From assembly GCA_036273855.1 (NCBI GenBank), contig DASUGU010000077.1, forward strand, positions 62,001-126,000: a stretch of 64,000 bases of DNA, in the 5' to 3' direction. The translations under genes and the position numbers were made by a program. This DNA is from DATEPR01 sp036273855. GTDB taxonomy: Bacteria; Actinomycetota; Actinomycetes; Mycobacteriales; Pseudonocardiaceae. This document shows positions 7,298 through 16,242 of the stretch, one piece after another. The notes under the pieces are model-generated. The model was not told the origin of the DNA, searched no databases, and saw only the letters and a program-made list of their open reading frames with translations. Within the stretch, counting starts at the first letter, position 1. Each line of letters opens with the position of its first letter.

Positions 7298-8562
7298 CGC
7301 GCACGCTGTTCGCGGGTGGCCAGGTGTTCGACGGCACGGGCTCGGCGCCCGAGCGGGCGGACCTGCTGGTGGAGGACGGCCGGATCGTCGAGGTCGGCAC
7401 CGGCCGGGACGCCGACGAGGTCGTCGACTGCCAGGGCGCCACGCTGCTGCCCGGCCTGTTCGACTGCCACGTGCACGTCACCGTGTCCGACATCGGGCTG
7501 CTGCCCAGGGTGCAGCAGCCGTTCTCCTACCAGTTCTTCGCCGCGGCCCGCAACCTCGCCCGCACGCTGAACATCGGCATCACGACCGTGCGCGACGCGG
7601 GCGGTGCCGACCTGGGCATCAAGCAGGCCGTGGAGGACGGGCTGATCACGGGGCCCAGGATGAAGATCGCGGTGTCGATGATCTCGCCGACCGGCGGCCA
7701 CGGCGACGGCTGGTCGGTGTCGGGCCACTGCGTACCGCTGTCCGTGCCGCACCCCGGCCGGCCGGCGACGATCGCCGACGGCCCGGACGAGATGCGCCGG
7801 ATCACCAGGCAACTGCTGCGGGCCGGCGCGGACGTGCTCAAGGTGTGCACCACCGGTGGCGTGCTCTCCCCGAGGGATGATCCGAAACACAGCCAGTTCA
7901 CGCCGGAGGAGCTGGAGGTGCTCGTCACCGAGGCCCACATGCAGGGCCGGGAGGTGATGGCGCACGCGCAGGGCACCGAGGGTGTCAAGAACGCGATTCG
8001 GGCCGGTATCCGCTCCATCGAGCACGGGATCTACCTCGACGACGAGGCGATCGAGATGATGGTCGCCAAGGGCACCTGGCTGGTGCCCACGCTCATCGCA
8101 CCGGTTGCCGTGATTCGTGCCGCCGAAGCCGGTGCGTCACTGCCGGAGTCGTCGGTGCGCAAGGCCCGTGACGTGGCCACGGTGCACGCCGAGTCGGTCC
8201 GCCGGGCCGCCGCGGCGGGCGTGAAGATCGCCATGGGCACGGACAGCGGAGTGGGTCCACACGGCACCAACCTGGAGGAGCTGCCGCTGATGCAGGCGTG
8301 CGGCATGACACCGGCCCAGGTGCTCGCCGCGACCACGTCATCGGCCGCTGACCTGCTCGGACTCGGTGCCGAACTGGGGACGCTGGCGCCCGGCTACCGG
8401 GCGGATGTGGTGGTCGTCAACGGTGACGGTCTGGATCTCGCCGGGCTCGCCGGCAACATCCGCGAGGTGTGGCAGAACGGCGTTCGGGTGGTCGACCACG
8501 GTGCCGGCCGGGCTGCCGCCGGATCGGTCAACGGCACAGTCGATCACGCGACGGCGGGCTGA
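7294..8562 (+). CDS. Amidohydrolase-superfamily metal-dependent hydrolase (imidazolonepropionase/prolidase-like)
   Basis: A 422-residue TIM-barrel amidohydrolase. The metal-site motifs appear in order: HVH in GLFDCHVHVT, a lysine in LKVCTTGGV (candidate carbamylated or bridging residue), MAHAQG, SIEHGIY and GTDSGVG with the catalytic aspartate. This set is typical of the Xaa-Pro dipeptidase/imidazolonepropionase-like subgroup that cleaves peptides, acylated amino acids or lactams. It is coupled to the M20 gene by ATGA overlap, so the pair probably degrades one N-blocked or peptide substrate in two steps. The C-terminal barrel-flanking segment (ADVVVVNGDGL) is intact. Confidence 0.9.
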   Translation: MTRTLFAGGQVFDGTGSAPERADLLVEDGRIVEVGTGRDADEVVDCQGATLLPGLFDCHVHVTVSDIGLLPRVQQPFSYQFFAAARNLARTLNIGITTVRDAGGADLGIKQAVEDGLITGPRMKIAVSMISPTGGHGDGWSVSGHCVPLSVPHPGRPATIADGPDEMRRITRQLLRAGADVLKVCTTGGVLSPRDDPKHSQFTPEELEVLVTEAHMQGREVMAHAQGTEGVKNAIRAGIRSIEHGIYLDDEAIEMMVAKGTWLVPTLIAPVAVIRAAEAGASLPESSVRKARDVATVHAESVRRAAAAGVKIAMGTDSGVGPHGTNLEELPLMQACGMTPAQVLAATTSSAADLLGLGAELGTLAPGYRADVVVVNGDGLDLAGLAGNIREVWQNGVRVVDHGAGRAAAGSVNGTVDHATAG

Positions 8563-8588
8563 CGAACCGCCAACCAGGTCAGTGAAAA

Positions 8589-8605
8589 AGCACCGTTCGG
8601 GTGCT
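8589..8605 (+). terminator. Small hairpin after amidohydrolase operon
   Basis: AGCACC / GGTGCT stem with a five-base loop, 26 bases after the amidohydrolase stop and preceded by an A run. It is short, so it may be a weak terminator, possibly bidirectional, or an operator in front of the PucR gene. Confidence 0.3.
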
Positions 8606-8626
8606 GGTTCCCGGTCGGGGCGGCGC

Positions 8627-8632
8627 TAGCCT
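8627..8632 (+). promoter_or_regulatory. Candidate -10 box of the PucR-type regulator gene
   Basis: TAGCCT hexamer, identical to one at 6063-6068 before the M20 gene. No clear -35 is visible, so this is a motif-level suggestion only. Confidence 0.3.
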
Positions 8633-8703
8633 GCGGTTATGCGCCGTGTGTCACCACGTGAGAAAGGGGTGGGGTCGCACCGGCGCGAGAGGAGACGGAC
8701 TCG

Positions 8704-9933
8704 ATGACGCATCCGTTGGATTCCGCCGCCGAACCGGCGGCGTTACCTCGCAGGCTGGCCGGGTTGATGCGACCGGAACTGGCCGCGGTCGGCGAGGAGA
8801 TCATCGCGGAGATCAGGCGCACCATTCCCGAATACGGGCGCCCGCTGGACGGACCGTACGGCCATGCCATGCGGATCGGCGTGGAACAGGCACTGCTCGC
8901 CTTCGTGGACCACGTGGCCGATCCGGCCACGCGGCACGAGCGGCGCGACGAGGTGTGCCGGAAACTGGGGCAGAACGAGGCACTGGAGGGGCGCAGCCTG
9001 GACTCGCTGCAGTCCGCGTACCGGGTCGGCGCGCGGGTGGCGTGGCAGCGGATGATGCGCATGGGCAGGCGGAACAACCTGTCCTCGTCCGTGATGTCGA
9101 TGCTTGCGGATGCATTGTTCGCGTATATCGACGAACTGGCGTCGCTCTCGCACGACGGTTACCTGGAGGCACAGGCCCGGTCGGCGGGCGCGATGGAGGA
9201 GTGGCGGCGCCGGCTGGTGCGGCTGATCCTGGAATCGCCGGCCGCACCGCAGGGTGCGGTGGACGAACTCGCCGCGCTGGCCGGGTGGGCGGTGCCCGAC
9301 GAGGTGACGCTGGTCGCCGTCGCGGGTGGCACGAAATGCGCGAAACCGATGCTGGACGGCGATGTCCTGGTCGACATCCGCAGACCCGACCCGTACCTGC
9401 TGGTCCCCGGCCGGGTGGGTACGGGCCGGCAGGCGCGGTTGGCGGCCGCCATGCCGATGGGCCGGATCTCGATCGGCCTGACCGTGTCGCTGGCCGAGGC
9501 GTCGGACTCGTTGCGCTGGGCGCGGCAGGCGTTGGAACTGGCCGAGGACGGGGTGCTCGGCGAGGATCGGGTGACCCGGTGCGCCGACTGCCTGCCGACG
9601 CTGTGGCTGACGTCGGACAACGCGCTGGTGGACCACCTGGCGCGGCGCGAGTTCGGGAAGCTGGACGGGTTGACGCCCAAGCAGCGGAACCGGTTGGTGG
9701 AGACGTTGGGCGTGTGGCTGGAGACCCGGGGGAGTGCCGCGGAGATCGCCGACCGGTTGCACGTGCATCCGCAGACGGTGCGTTACCGGATGCGGCAGTT
9801 GGAGAAGACGTTCGGTGACCAGTTGGCGGACCCGGACGGCCGGTTCGCGATCGAGCTGGTGTTGCGGGCGACCCGGTTGCGGGACGCGCGGACGCCGGAG
9901 GTGACCGACTCTGGCCGGTTCCGTGCGTCTTGA
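8704..9933 (+). CDS. PucR-family transcriptional regulator
   Basis: A 409-residue regulator with an N-terminal helical sensory domain (about residues 15-170, PELAAVGEEIIAEIRRTIPE), a central GGDEF-like CdaR region, and a C-terminal PucR HTH (about 330-395). The HTH motif ADRLHVHPQTVRYRMRQLE is characteristic. PucR/CdaR proteins often activate catabolic genes for purines, sugar acids or amides. Its position just downstream of the M20/amidohydrolase operon makes those genes natural targets. The ATG follows a strong GAGGAGACGG ribosome site. A damaged partial copy of the same gene follows immediately. Confidence 0.88.
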   Translation: MTHPLDSAAEPAALPRRLAGLMRPELAAVGEEIIAEIRRTIPEYGRPLDGPYGHAMRIGVEQALLAFVDHVADPATRHERRDEVCRKLGQNEALEGRSLDSLQSAYRVGARVAWQRMMRMGRRNNLSSSVMSMLADALFAYIDELASLSHDGYLEAQARSAGAMEEWRRRLVRLILESPAAPQGAVDELAALAGWAVPDEVTLVAVAGGTKCAKPMLDGDVLVDIRRPDPYLLVPGRVGTGRQARLAAAMPMGRISIGLTVSLAEASDSLRWARQALELAEDGVLGEDRVTRCADCLPTLWLTSDNALVDHLARREFGKLDGLTPKQRNRLVETLGVWLETRGSAAEIADRLHVHPQTVRYRMRQLEKTFGDQLADPDGRFAIELVLRATRLRDARTPEVTDSGRFRAS

Positions 9934-10386
9934 GTGGCCGGAGCTCGCACTGTACCTGCGGCCGGAGCTGACCAGTCTGGCCGACGAGATCATCGCCGAG
10001 ATTCGCCGCGCCCGTCCCGAGTACGCCGGTCGGCACGGGTTGCGGGCAGGGGTCGAGCCGGCCGCGGTGGCCTTTGTGGACCAGGTGGCCGATCCCGCCG
10101 CGCCACAGCCACGTCGTGCCGGTGCCTGCCGCGCCCTCGGGCGGCGCGAGGCCGAACAGGGGCGCAGTCTGGACGACGTGCAGGCGGCCTACCGGGCGTT
10201 CGCATCGCGTGGCAACGACTGATGAAAGTCGGACAGCGCAACGACTTCTCGTCCACGGATGTCCTTGCTGGCCGAGGCGCTGCTGGCCTACGCCGACGAG
10301 CTGGCCTCGCTGTCCCGCGACGGGTACCTGGCGGCGAAGGAGCGGGCCGATCGCCACCGGTCGGCGTGGCGGGGTGAACCGCCTGC
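9923..10386 (+). pseudogene. Truncated, frameshifted PucR-type regulator copy
   Basis: The first frame (9923-10222) encodes RPELTSLADEIIAEIRRARPEY and further matches to the N-terminal domain of the upstream PucR protein, ending at a premature stop. The match continues in a second frame (IAWQRLMKVGQRNDFSS, about 10200-10250). It then continues in a third (MSLLAEALLAYADELASLS, from 10259), where the upstream protein has MSMLADALFAYIDELASLS. At least two frameshifts are therefore present. The central and HTH domains are absent, and the sequence runs into the end of the convergent Mce-associated gene. This is a decayed tandem duplicate, not a functional gene. Confidence 0.85.
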
Positions 10387-11001
10387 CTACCGGGCGTGGA
10401 TGTCGGCGATCATCCAGTGGCCGTGGACCAGTTGGACGGTGATGGACAACTGCGCCGCCGACGTACTGGTCTGGCCGGTGTCGTCTCGGGTCGCGGTCTG
10501 GTCCAGGAACACCAGAATCTGTGCCTGGTCGCCATCGAGCAGGGTGACACCGGCGGACACCACCCGGCTGGACAGCGTCAGTTTCTCGGCGACCGCGTGC
10601 TGGCGTACCTGGCCGAACAACGTGGCGTACTGGCCGGCCGCCCTGCCGGTGAGCACGGCGGACGCCGCCTGCCGCGTGGCATCGGTGTCGTTGTAGGAGT
10701 AGGAGAAGATCCGGTCGAGCGCGCTGGTGGCCGCATTGATCACCTGGTTCGTCGTGGCCTTGTCGACCAGTGCCTGATTGGCCACGGACCCGTCGTGCCG
10801 CACGTCGGTCCACCGCACGAGAAACCAGCCGCCCGCGGCCACCAGCAGCACGGCGACCAGCAGGAGCTGCAGCGGGCCACGGAACCTGCGCACGACGTCG
10901 ACGACCCCGCCCGGCCGGGCGGGCCCGGAATCCGGCACGGCCTCGTCGAGGCGGTCCGGCGCCGGCCCGCCGCCGGACTCGGATTCCTGGGTGACTGACA
11001 C
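10387..11001 (-). CDS. Mce-associated membrane protein (distal)
   Basis: A 204-residue protein with an N-terminal cytoplasmic acidic/Pro-rich segment, one transmembrane helix (about 44-66, LQLLLVAVLLVAAGGWFLV) and an extracytoplasmic domain of the Mce-associated (Mam/VirB8-like) kind. That domain includes the conserved-looking stretch INAATSALDRIFSYSY and a C-terminal HGHWMIADI. It is the last gene of the mce operon. Mam proteins are thought to stabilise or connect the Mce complex. The paralogous neighbour upstream has the same layout. Confidence 0.82.
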   Translation of the reverse strand: MSVTQESESGGGPAPDRLDEAVPDSGPARPGGVVDVVRRFRGPLQLLLVAVLLVAAGGWFLVRWTDVRHDGSVANQALVDKATTNQVINAATSALDRIFSYSYNDTDATRQAASAVLTGRAAGQYATLFGQVRQHAVAEKLTLSSRVVSAGVTLLDGDQAQILVFLDQTATRDDTGQTSTSAAQLSITVQLVHGHWMIADIHAR

Positions 11002-11023
11002 GGGATTCCCTTCGATGGTGCGA

Positions 11024-11548
11024 TCAGCTCCCGCTGACCGGGATGGCGGTCAGCGAGCTGAGCTTCCAGCCGTCGGCGGTGAGGGTGAGGCCGGCTCGGT
11101 AGCGGTTGCGTTGGGTGGTGGCCGAGCCGGACTGCGGTGTCACCCGGATGTCGACGGAGGCGATCATGTCGGCCGTGCCGGCCTGCCGGTTCAGTTGCGT
11201 GACGGCCGCGTCGGTGACCCGGCCCGACGCCGTGGACTTCGCCTGCTCGATCTGTTGCCTGCTCTGCGGTTCGGTGCTCCGCAACTGGGCGTGCAGCGTC
11301 CCGGTCGACGCGTTCAGCCACAGTCGCAGGCCCTGGTCGAGATGCGCCGGGTCCATCGTGTTCAGCGTGGCGATCTCCTGTGTCCCGGCGTGCAACACGT
11401 CGTCCCGCATCCTGGCCTGGGCCGCCGTGTCGTCGTGGCCGGCGTGCCACCACGAGTAGCCCGACCAGCCGGCGAACGCGGCCGCGACGATCAGCGACAC
11501 CCAGCCGATCCGCCACAGCTTCCGCCGGGTGCGCTGATCCCCGGTCAC
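11024..11548 (-). CDS. Mce-associated membrane protein (proximal)
   Basis: A 174-residue single-pass protein: a helix at about residues 14-34 (IGWVSLIVAAAFAGWSGYSW) followed by an extracytoplasmic Mam-type domain (ATLNTMDPAHLDQGLRLWL, then DGWKLSSLTAIPV at the end). The start overlaps the mceF stop (GTGA). Like its neighbour it probably supports assembly of the Mce transporter outside the membrane. It lacks an enzymatic motif. Confidence 0.82.
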   Translation of the reverse strand: MTGDQRTRRKLWRIGWVSLIVAAAFAGWSGYSWWHAGHDDTAAQARMRDDVLHAGTQEIATLNTMDPAHLDQGLRLWLNASTGTLHAQLRSTEPQSRQQIEQAKSTASGRVTDAAVTQLNRQAGTADMIASVDIRVTPQSGSATTQRNRYRAGLTLTADGWKLSSLTAIPVSGS

Positions 11549-12738
11549 CGGTTCAGTCCCATCAGTTGCGCCAGATTGGCGGTCACCGGCGCCGCGGTGA
11601 CCGAGCCCGGCCGGGCGGCAGCCGGCACGCCACCGGAGGGTGCGTGCGCGGAGCCCCGCACGTCGATGCCACTGCCCGCGGGGGCGGTGCAGCGCGCGTC
11701 GGTGTTCAACGGCGGGCTGGGCGAGGTGTTCAGGCCGTTGCGGTAGGTCGTGCCCCCGTATCCGGCGGTGCAGGGCAGCGGGTTGAAGAAGGTCAACGCC
11801 ATGCCGAAGTTGGCGCCGTTCTGGTTGATCACCGTCGACCCGGCGGCGATGGCGGCCGGCGCGGCCACCAGCAACTCCTCGAGACCGTTCTGCCTGTTCA
11901 GCGTGAGGTCGGACGTGGTGAGCAGGTTGGCCAGCAGGACGGACAGGCTGGGATTGGTCTGCTGCAACAGGTCCGTCACCTGCTGCGCGGCCTGCGGTGT
12001 CGCGGTGATCAGCCTGCGGATGTCGGAGTCCGACTTGTCCAACTGTCCGGCGAACAGGTTCAGGCTGTTGCTGAACGACTGCAGGGCGTCCTTCTCGGCG
12101 TGCTGGGTCCCCAGCACGGTGGTGCTGTTGTTGATCAGCCCGATGGTGCTGGGCAGGTTCTGGGTGGCGCCCTGGCTGAGGCTGCTGCTGGCGTCCAGCA
12201 ACACCTGGAGGTTCGGCCCCTGCCCCTGGAACGCCTTGCCCAGTTCGTCCACGACGGTGCGCAGCGACTGGTCGGGCACCGAGGACGCCAGGGCGTCGAT
12301 GCTGGACAGCACGGTGGTCACCGGCAGCGGCAACTGTGTCGACCGCCTGGGGATGATCGAACCGTCCGCCAGGTCCGGGCCGCTAGCCGACTGCGGCCGC
12401 AGGTCGACGTACTCCTCGCCGACGGCCGACAGGTTCGCCACGACGGCCCGCACGTCCTTCGGGATCGGCGCCGCTGAGCTGTCGATGTCCAGGTCGGCCT
12501 CGACGCCGGTGTCGGTCAGGTTCACCGCGCCGACCCGGCCGACCTGCACGCCTCGGTAGGTGACGGCGGCGTTCGGGAAGATGCCGCCTGCCTGCGCGAG
12601 TTCGAGGTCGACCACGTAGTAGCCGCGGGCGCCGACATACCGGCCGAGGTCGGCGTACTTGATGCCGATGAAGCCGATCACCAGCACACCGATCACGATG
12701 AATGCCAGAATCCGCGTCCGGGTGGCCCAGGTGATCAT
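11545..12738 (-). CDS. mceF: MCE family protein MceF
   Basis: A 397-residue Mce subunit: N-terminal signal-anchor (about 7-26), MCE/MlaD beta-barrel domain (about 38-118, with the core VTYRGVQVGRVGAV), a helical coiled region (about 150-290) and a C-terminal Pro/Ala-rich tail. Six such subunits form the periplasm-spanning channel that delivers lipids to the YrbE permeases. ATG 12738 overlaps the mceE stop, which excludes a much longer readthrough frame. It is the sixth and last Mce subunit of the operon. Confidence 0.92.
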   Translation of the reverse strand: MITWATRTRILAFIVIGVLVIGFIGIKYADLGRYVGARGYYVVDLELAQAGGIFPNAAVTYRGVQVGRVGAVNLTDTGVEADLDIDSSAAPIPKDVRAVVANLSAVGEEYVDLRPQSASGPDLADGSIIPRRSTQLPLPVTTVLSSIDALASSVPDQSLRTVVDELGKAFQGQGPNLQVLLDASSSLSQGATQNLPSTIGLINNSTTVLGTQHAEKDALQSFSNSLNLFAGQLDKSDSDIRRLITATPQAAQQVTDLLQQTNPSLSVLLANLLTTSDLTLNRQNGLEELLVAAPAAIAAGSTVINQNGANFGMALTFFNPLPCTAGYGGTTYRNGLNTSPSPPLNTDARCTAPAGSGIDVRGSAHAPSGGVPAAARPGSVTAAPVTANLAQLMGLNR

Positions 12739-14054
12739 GAGGTCCCACCTTCTGCCGAGCCAGCCGACGGGCTGGCCGGCGGAGCGGACGTACTCGGTGC
12801 CTGGTCCGACGTCGGCGGCGCCGAGGACGACGGCGGCGCGTCGGACGTACTGCTCGGCGGCTGTGTCGTGGACCCCGGCGGGCTGGTCGACGTGCCCGGC
12901 GGCGTCGTGCCCGGCGGTGTCGTGCCCGTGGTGGTGATGGTTCCGTCGATCGCGGGGAGGGGCAGCGGTAGCGGCGCCGCCGACGTCCCCTGCCGGCGCA
13001 GCGCGGGTGACTGCGTCGCCGCCCCCGACGTCCCGGCGGACGAGCTCTGGTCGGGATCCAGTGCCGGGATGATCGTGGTGCCGGGGGCGGCGGTCACCGC
13101 CAGGAAGATGTTGAGGTAGTCGCCCTTGAAGTCGTTCAACACCTGGTCGGTGAACGGATAGGTGAGCAGCACCTGCAACGCCTGGGGCAGCGCCTGACCG
13201 GCGTTGGCCAGTTGGCGCAGCACCGGCGCCAGGGAACGCACGTCCGCGGCGAAGTTCTGGGAGCTCTTGTTGATGGTGTCCACCGCGACGCCGGACAGGG
13301 TCTTCAGGGAGTTGAGCAGCCCCACCAGTTGGTCGCGCTGCTGGTCGAGCACGGCGAGGCCGGGGGAGAGATTGTCCAGCACGTTGCCGATCTGCCGGTC
13401 GCGGCCGGCCAGCGTGGCGGACAACCGGTCGAGCCCGTCCAGTGCCGCCGTGATGCTGGTCCGCTGGCGGTTCAGGTTGGCCACCAGGGTGTCGGCCTGG
13501 GACAGGAAACCGCGCACCGCCTGCTCGTTGCCGCGCAACGCGTCGTTGAGCTGGACGGTGATGGTGTGCAACTGGTTGATGCCGCCACCGTTGAGCAGCA
13601 ACGACAACGCGCCGAGGACCTCTTCGACCTCGGGGCTGCGGTTGGTGCGGGAGATCGGGATCGTCGCGCCGTTGGCCAGTACCCCGGTGGCCGTGCCGTC
13701 GGTCGGAGCGCTCAGTTCGACGTACTTCTCGCCGAGCAGGCTGGACTGCTGGAGGTAGGCGAAGGAGTTGGCCGGCAGGTGCACGTTCCCGTTGATCAGC
13801 ATGGTCACGTCCGCGGTCCAGCCGTTCGCCGGCAGGCCGATCCTGGTGACCCGGCCGACCGCGACGTCGTTGACCTTCACCGCGGCCTGCGGCACCAGGT
13901 CCAGCACGTTGGCGAACCGTGCGTCGACCTGATACGGATGCGGGCCCAGGTCCGCGCCACCGGGCAACGGCAGGTCGTACACCCCGGAGAAGCCGCAGCC
14001 GGCCAGTGTCACGGCCGCGGCCACGAAGGTGCCGGCCAGAACCACTCTGCGCAT
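12735..14054 (-). CDS. mceE: MCE family lipoprotein MceE
   Basis: The lipoprotein subunit of the Mce complex, 439 residues. The signal peptide ends in a lipobox, TLAGC, with the lipidated cysteine at residue 20 by my count. The MCE domain (core VKVNDVAVGRVTRI) follows, then a helical needle segment (about 130-310) and a long Pro/Ser/Thr-rich C-terminal tail. MceE-class (LprK-like) lipoproteins are the fifth Mce subunit in actinobacterial operons, and the order here matches. It overlaps mceD by one base and mceF by ATGA. Confidence 0.92.
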   Translation of the reverse strand: MRRVVLAGTFVAAAVTLAGCGFSGVYDLPLPGGADLGPHPYQVDARFANVLDLVPQAAVKVNDVAVGRVTRIGLPANGWTADVTMLINGNVHLPANSFAYLQQSSLLGEKYVELSAPTDGTATGVLANGATIPISRTNRSPEVEEVLGALSLLLNGGGINQLHTITVQLNDALRGNEQAVRGFLSQADTLVANLNRQRTSITAALDGLDRLSATLAGRDRQIGNVLDNLSPGLAVLDQQRDQLVGLLNSLKTLSGVAVDTINKSSQNFAADVRSLAPVLRQLANAGQALPQALQVLLTYPFTDQVLNDFKGDYLNIFLAVTAAPGTTIIPALDPDQSSSAGTSGAATQSPALRRQGTSAAPLPLPLPAIDGTITTTGTTPPGTTPPGTSTSPPGSTTQPPSSTSDAPPSSSAPPTSDQAPSTSAPPASPSAGSAEGGTS

Positions 14055-15226
14055 CACTTGCCACCTCCCGGTGCCGTGCTGAACACCGGACCGACCGCCG
14101 GGAGCGGCAGGGGCGGCAGCGAGCGCTGGGCCGCCTGCGACACCGGCACGAGACCGCCGGCCGACGGTTGCTGGCAGCCCGACCCGCCGGTGGCGCAGAG
14201 GGCGGCCGTCAACGGGGTGGGCGCCGTGGTCGCCGACCCGGTGGCGGGCTTGCCCAAGCTGAGTTCGTTCAGGTCGCCCCGGCCGTCCAGCGTGCGGTTG
14301 ACCGGGTCGTAGGCGTTGAGCAGGTTGCTCACCGCTAGTGGCGCGTCGTCCAGCATCTCGGCCAGGGAGGCCCGCTGGTTCACCAGGAGCTGGGTGATCG
14401 ACGCCAGCTTGCCCACGTTCGACTGGATCTCGTCGCGGTTGTCGTTGACGAAACCCTGCACCTGGCCCAGCGCCGTGGCCAGCTCGTTCAGCGCCGCACC
14501 GAGATCCTGCCGGTCGTCGGCCAGGAATCCGGACACCGAGGCGAGTTGCTGCTCGGCCTCGCGGACCTGCCCGTCGTTGTCCTTCAGCGTGGTGGTGAAC
14601 TGCTGCAGGTTGTTCACCGTGCCGAAGAGGTCGTCCTGCGAGCTGGACAGTGTCCGGGTGGCTGCGCCGAACTGGGAGATCGTGGTGCCCAGCGCCTGGC
14701 CGTTGCCGTTCAGGTTCGCGGCACCCGTGTTGAGCAGGTCGGACAGGGCACCGTTCTGGTTGGCACCACCCGGCCCCAGGGCGGTGGCCAGCTGGTTGAG
14801 GCTGGAGTAGACCTGGTCGAGTTCGGCCGGGGTCGCCGTGCGGCTGACCGGGATCGTCGCTCCGTCGGCGAGCTGGGCGCCACCGGAGTACACCGGGGTG
14901 AGCTGGAGGTACCGGTCGCTGACCACGCTCGGCGCGACCACGACCGCCTTCGCCTGGGCCGGTACGGCGATGCCCCGGTCCACCGTCATGGTGACCCGGA
15001 CCTGCCTGCCGACCGGTGTCACCGAGTCGATGCTGCCCACCGGCACGCCGAGGATCTCCACGTCCGAGCCCGGGTAGACGCCGACGGCCTCGTTGAAGTA
15101 CGCGGTGATGTGCTTGGTGCCGGTGTGCTCGAAGACCCACCACACCGCGCCGCTGGCGATGAGCGCCAGCACGACGGCCGCCGCGACGTGCCTGGCGAGC
15201 CGTTTGGCCCGCAGGGTCCTGAACAT
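14054..15226 (-). CDS. mceD: MCE family protein MceD
   Basis: A 390-residue Mce subunit with a signal-anchor (about 13-32), MCE domain (about 38-115, VEILGVPVGSIDSVTP), helical coiled region rich in Gln/Asn/Leu (about 130-300) and a C-terminal Pro-rich tail containing two nearby cysteines (LCATGGSGCQQ). The gene abuts mceC and mceE with one-base overlaps. It contributes to the lipid channel outside the membrane. Confidence 0.91.
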   Translation of the reverse strand: MFRTLRAKRLARHVAAAVVLALIASGAVWWVFEHTGTKHITAYFNEAVGVYPGSDVEILGVPVGSIDSVTPVGRQVRVTMTVDRGIAVPAQAKAVVVAPSVVSDRYLQLTPVYSGGAQLADGATIPVSRTATPAELDQVYSSLNQLATALGPGGANQNGALSDLLNTGAANLNGNGQALGTTISQFGAATRTLSSSQDDLFGTVNNLQQFTTTLKDNDGQVREAEQQLASVSGFLADDRQDLGAALNELATALGQVQGFVNDNRDEIQSNVGKLASITQLLVNQRASLAEMLDDAPLAVSNLLNAYDPVNRTLDGRGDLNELSLGKPATGSATTAPTPLTAALCATGGSGCQQPSAGGLVPVSQAAQRSLPPLPLPAVGPVFSTAPGGGK

Positions 15227-16242
15227 CAGCTACCACCCTGTTTCGGTGACACGCAGCCGGTCGGGGTCTGGGGCGCGAAGATCGGCGGCAGGTAGGACTG
15301 CGGGACCAGGCCGCACAGGTAGACGTCGAACCAGCGGCCGTTGCCCAGCGTGTTGCCGACCAGCCGGTAGTAGGGGCCGGCCAGGGCCAGCGCCCGGTTG
15401 AGGTTGTTCTGGTTGCGTTGCAGCACCGTGGTCACCTGGTCCAACTCGACCAGCGCCGGATGCAGCGTCGCGGAGTTGTCGGTGACCAGGCCGGACAGTT
15501 GCACGGCCAGTTGCCGCGTTCCGGTGAGCAGCGCGCCGATCGCGTCCCGCCGGGCCTGCAATTCGTTCAGCAGCAGGTTGCCGTCGTTGATCAGGGCCTG
15601 GAACTGGGTGTCGTCGGTCGCGAGCATCCCGGTGACCCGCTTGGTGCTGGCGAGCAGTTGCGCGATCTGGTTGTCCCGGGAGGCGATCGTCCGGGACAGC
15701 GCGGACAGCCCGGTCAGCGCGGCGTGCACGTCCGGCGCGGTGTTGCCGAACGCGTTGGAGATCGCTTCGAAACTCTGCGCGAGCTGCGTCGTGTCGATCC
15801 GCCCGACCGTGTCCGCCAGGTCGCTGAACGCCTGTGTCACGTCGTACGGGGACGTGGTGCGGCTGGTCGGAATCGGCTGTGACGGGTTCTGCGTCGCGGC
15901 ACCCAGCGGGTCCACCGCGAGGTACTTCTCACCGAGCAGCGTCTTGATCTTGATGGCGGCGGTGCTGGCGTTGCCGACCCACGTGTCCTTGACCTTGAAG
16001 GTGACCTGCACGTGGTTGCCGTCCAGCGACACCCCCGTCACGGAGCCCACCTTCACGCCGGCCACCCGGACCTCGTTCCCGGACCGCAGCCCGGCCGCCT
16101 CGGTGAAGTCGGCCCTGTAGGTGGTGCCGCCGCCGATGATCGGCAGGCTGCCGGAGAAGAACACCAGCAACGCGATCGCCGCGACGATCGCCAGGCCGAC
16201 GAGGCCGACGAGGACCGGGTTCCGTTCCCGGATCGACTTCAT
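15226..16242 (-). CDS. mceC: MCE family protein MceC
   Basis: A 338-residue Mce subunit: signal-anchor (about 9-30), MCE domain (about 40-115, core VRVAGVKVGSVTGV) and helical domain to about residue 290. The C-terminal segment YYRLVGNTLGNGRWFDVYLC is typical of the actinobacterial Mce C-terminal region. ATG 16242 is chosen for its overlap with the mceB stop. Third Mce subunit of the operon. Confidence 0.92.
   Translation of the reverse strand: MKSIRERNPVLVGLVGLAIVAAIALLVFFSGSLPIIGGGTTYRADFTEAAGLRSGNEVRVAGVKVGSVTGVSLDGNHVQVTFKVKDTWVGNASTAAIKIKTLLGEKYLAVDPLGAATQNPSQPIPTSRTTSPYDVTQAFSDLADTVGRIDTTQLAQSFEAISNAFGNTAPDVHAALTGLSALSRTIASRDNQIAQLLASTKRVTGMLATDDTQFQALINDGNLLLNELQARRDAIGALLTGTRQLAVQLSGLVTDNSATLHPALVELDQVTTVLQRNQNNLNRALALAGPYYRLVGNTLGNGRWFDVYLCGLVPQSYLPPIFAPQTPTGCVSPKQGGS

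Noticed and set aside
11545..14064. A very long minus-strand frame running through mceE into mceF
   Set aside because: The true mceF starts at ATG 12738 overlapping the mceE stop; upstream codons are mceE read out of frame.
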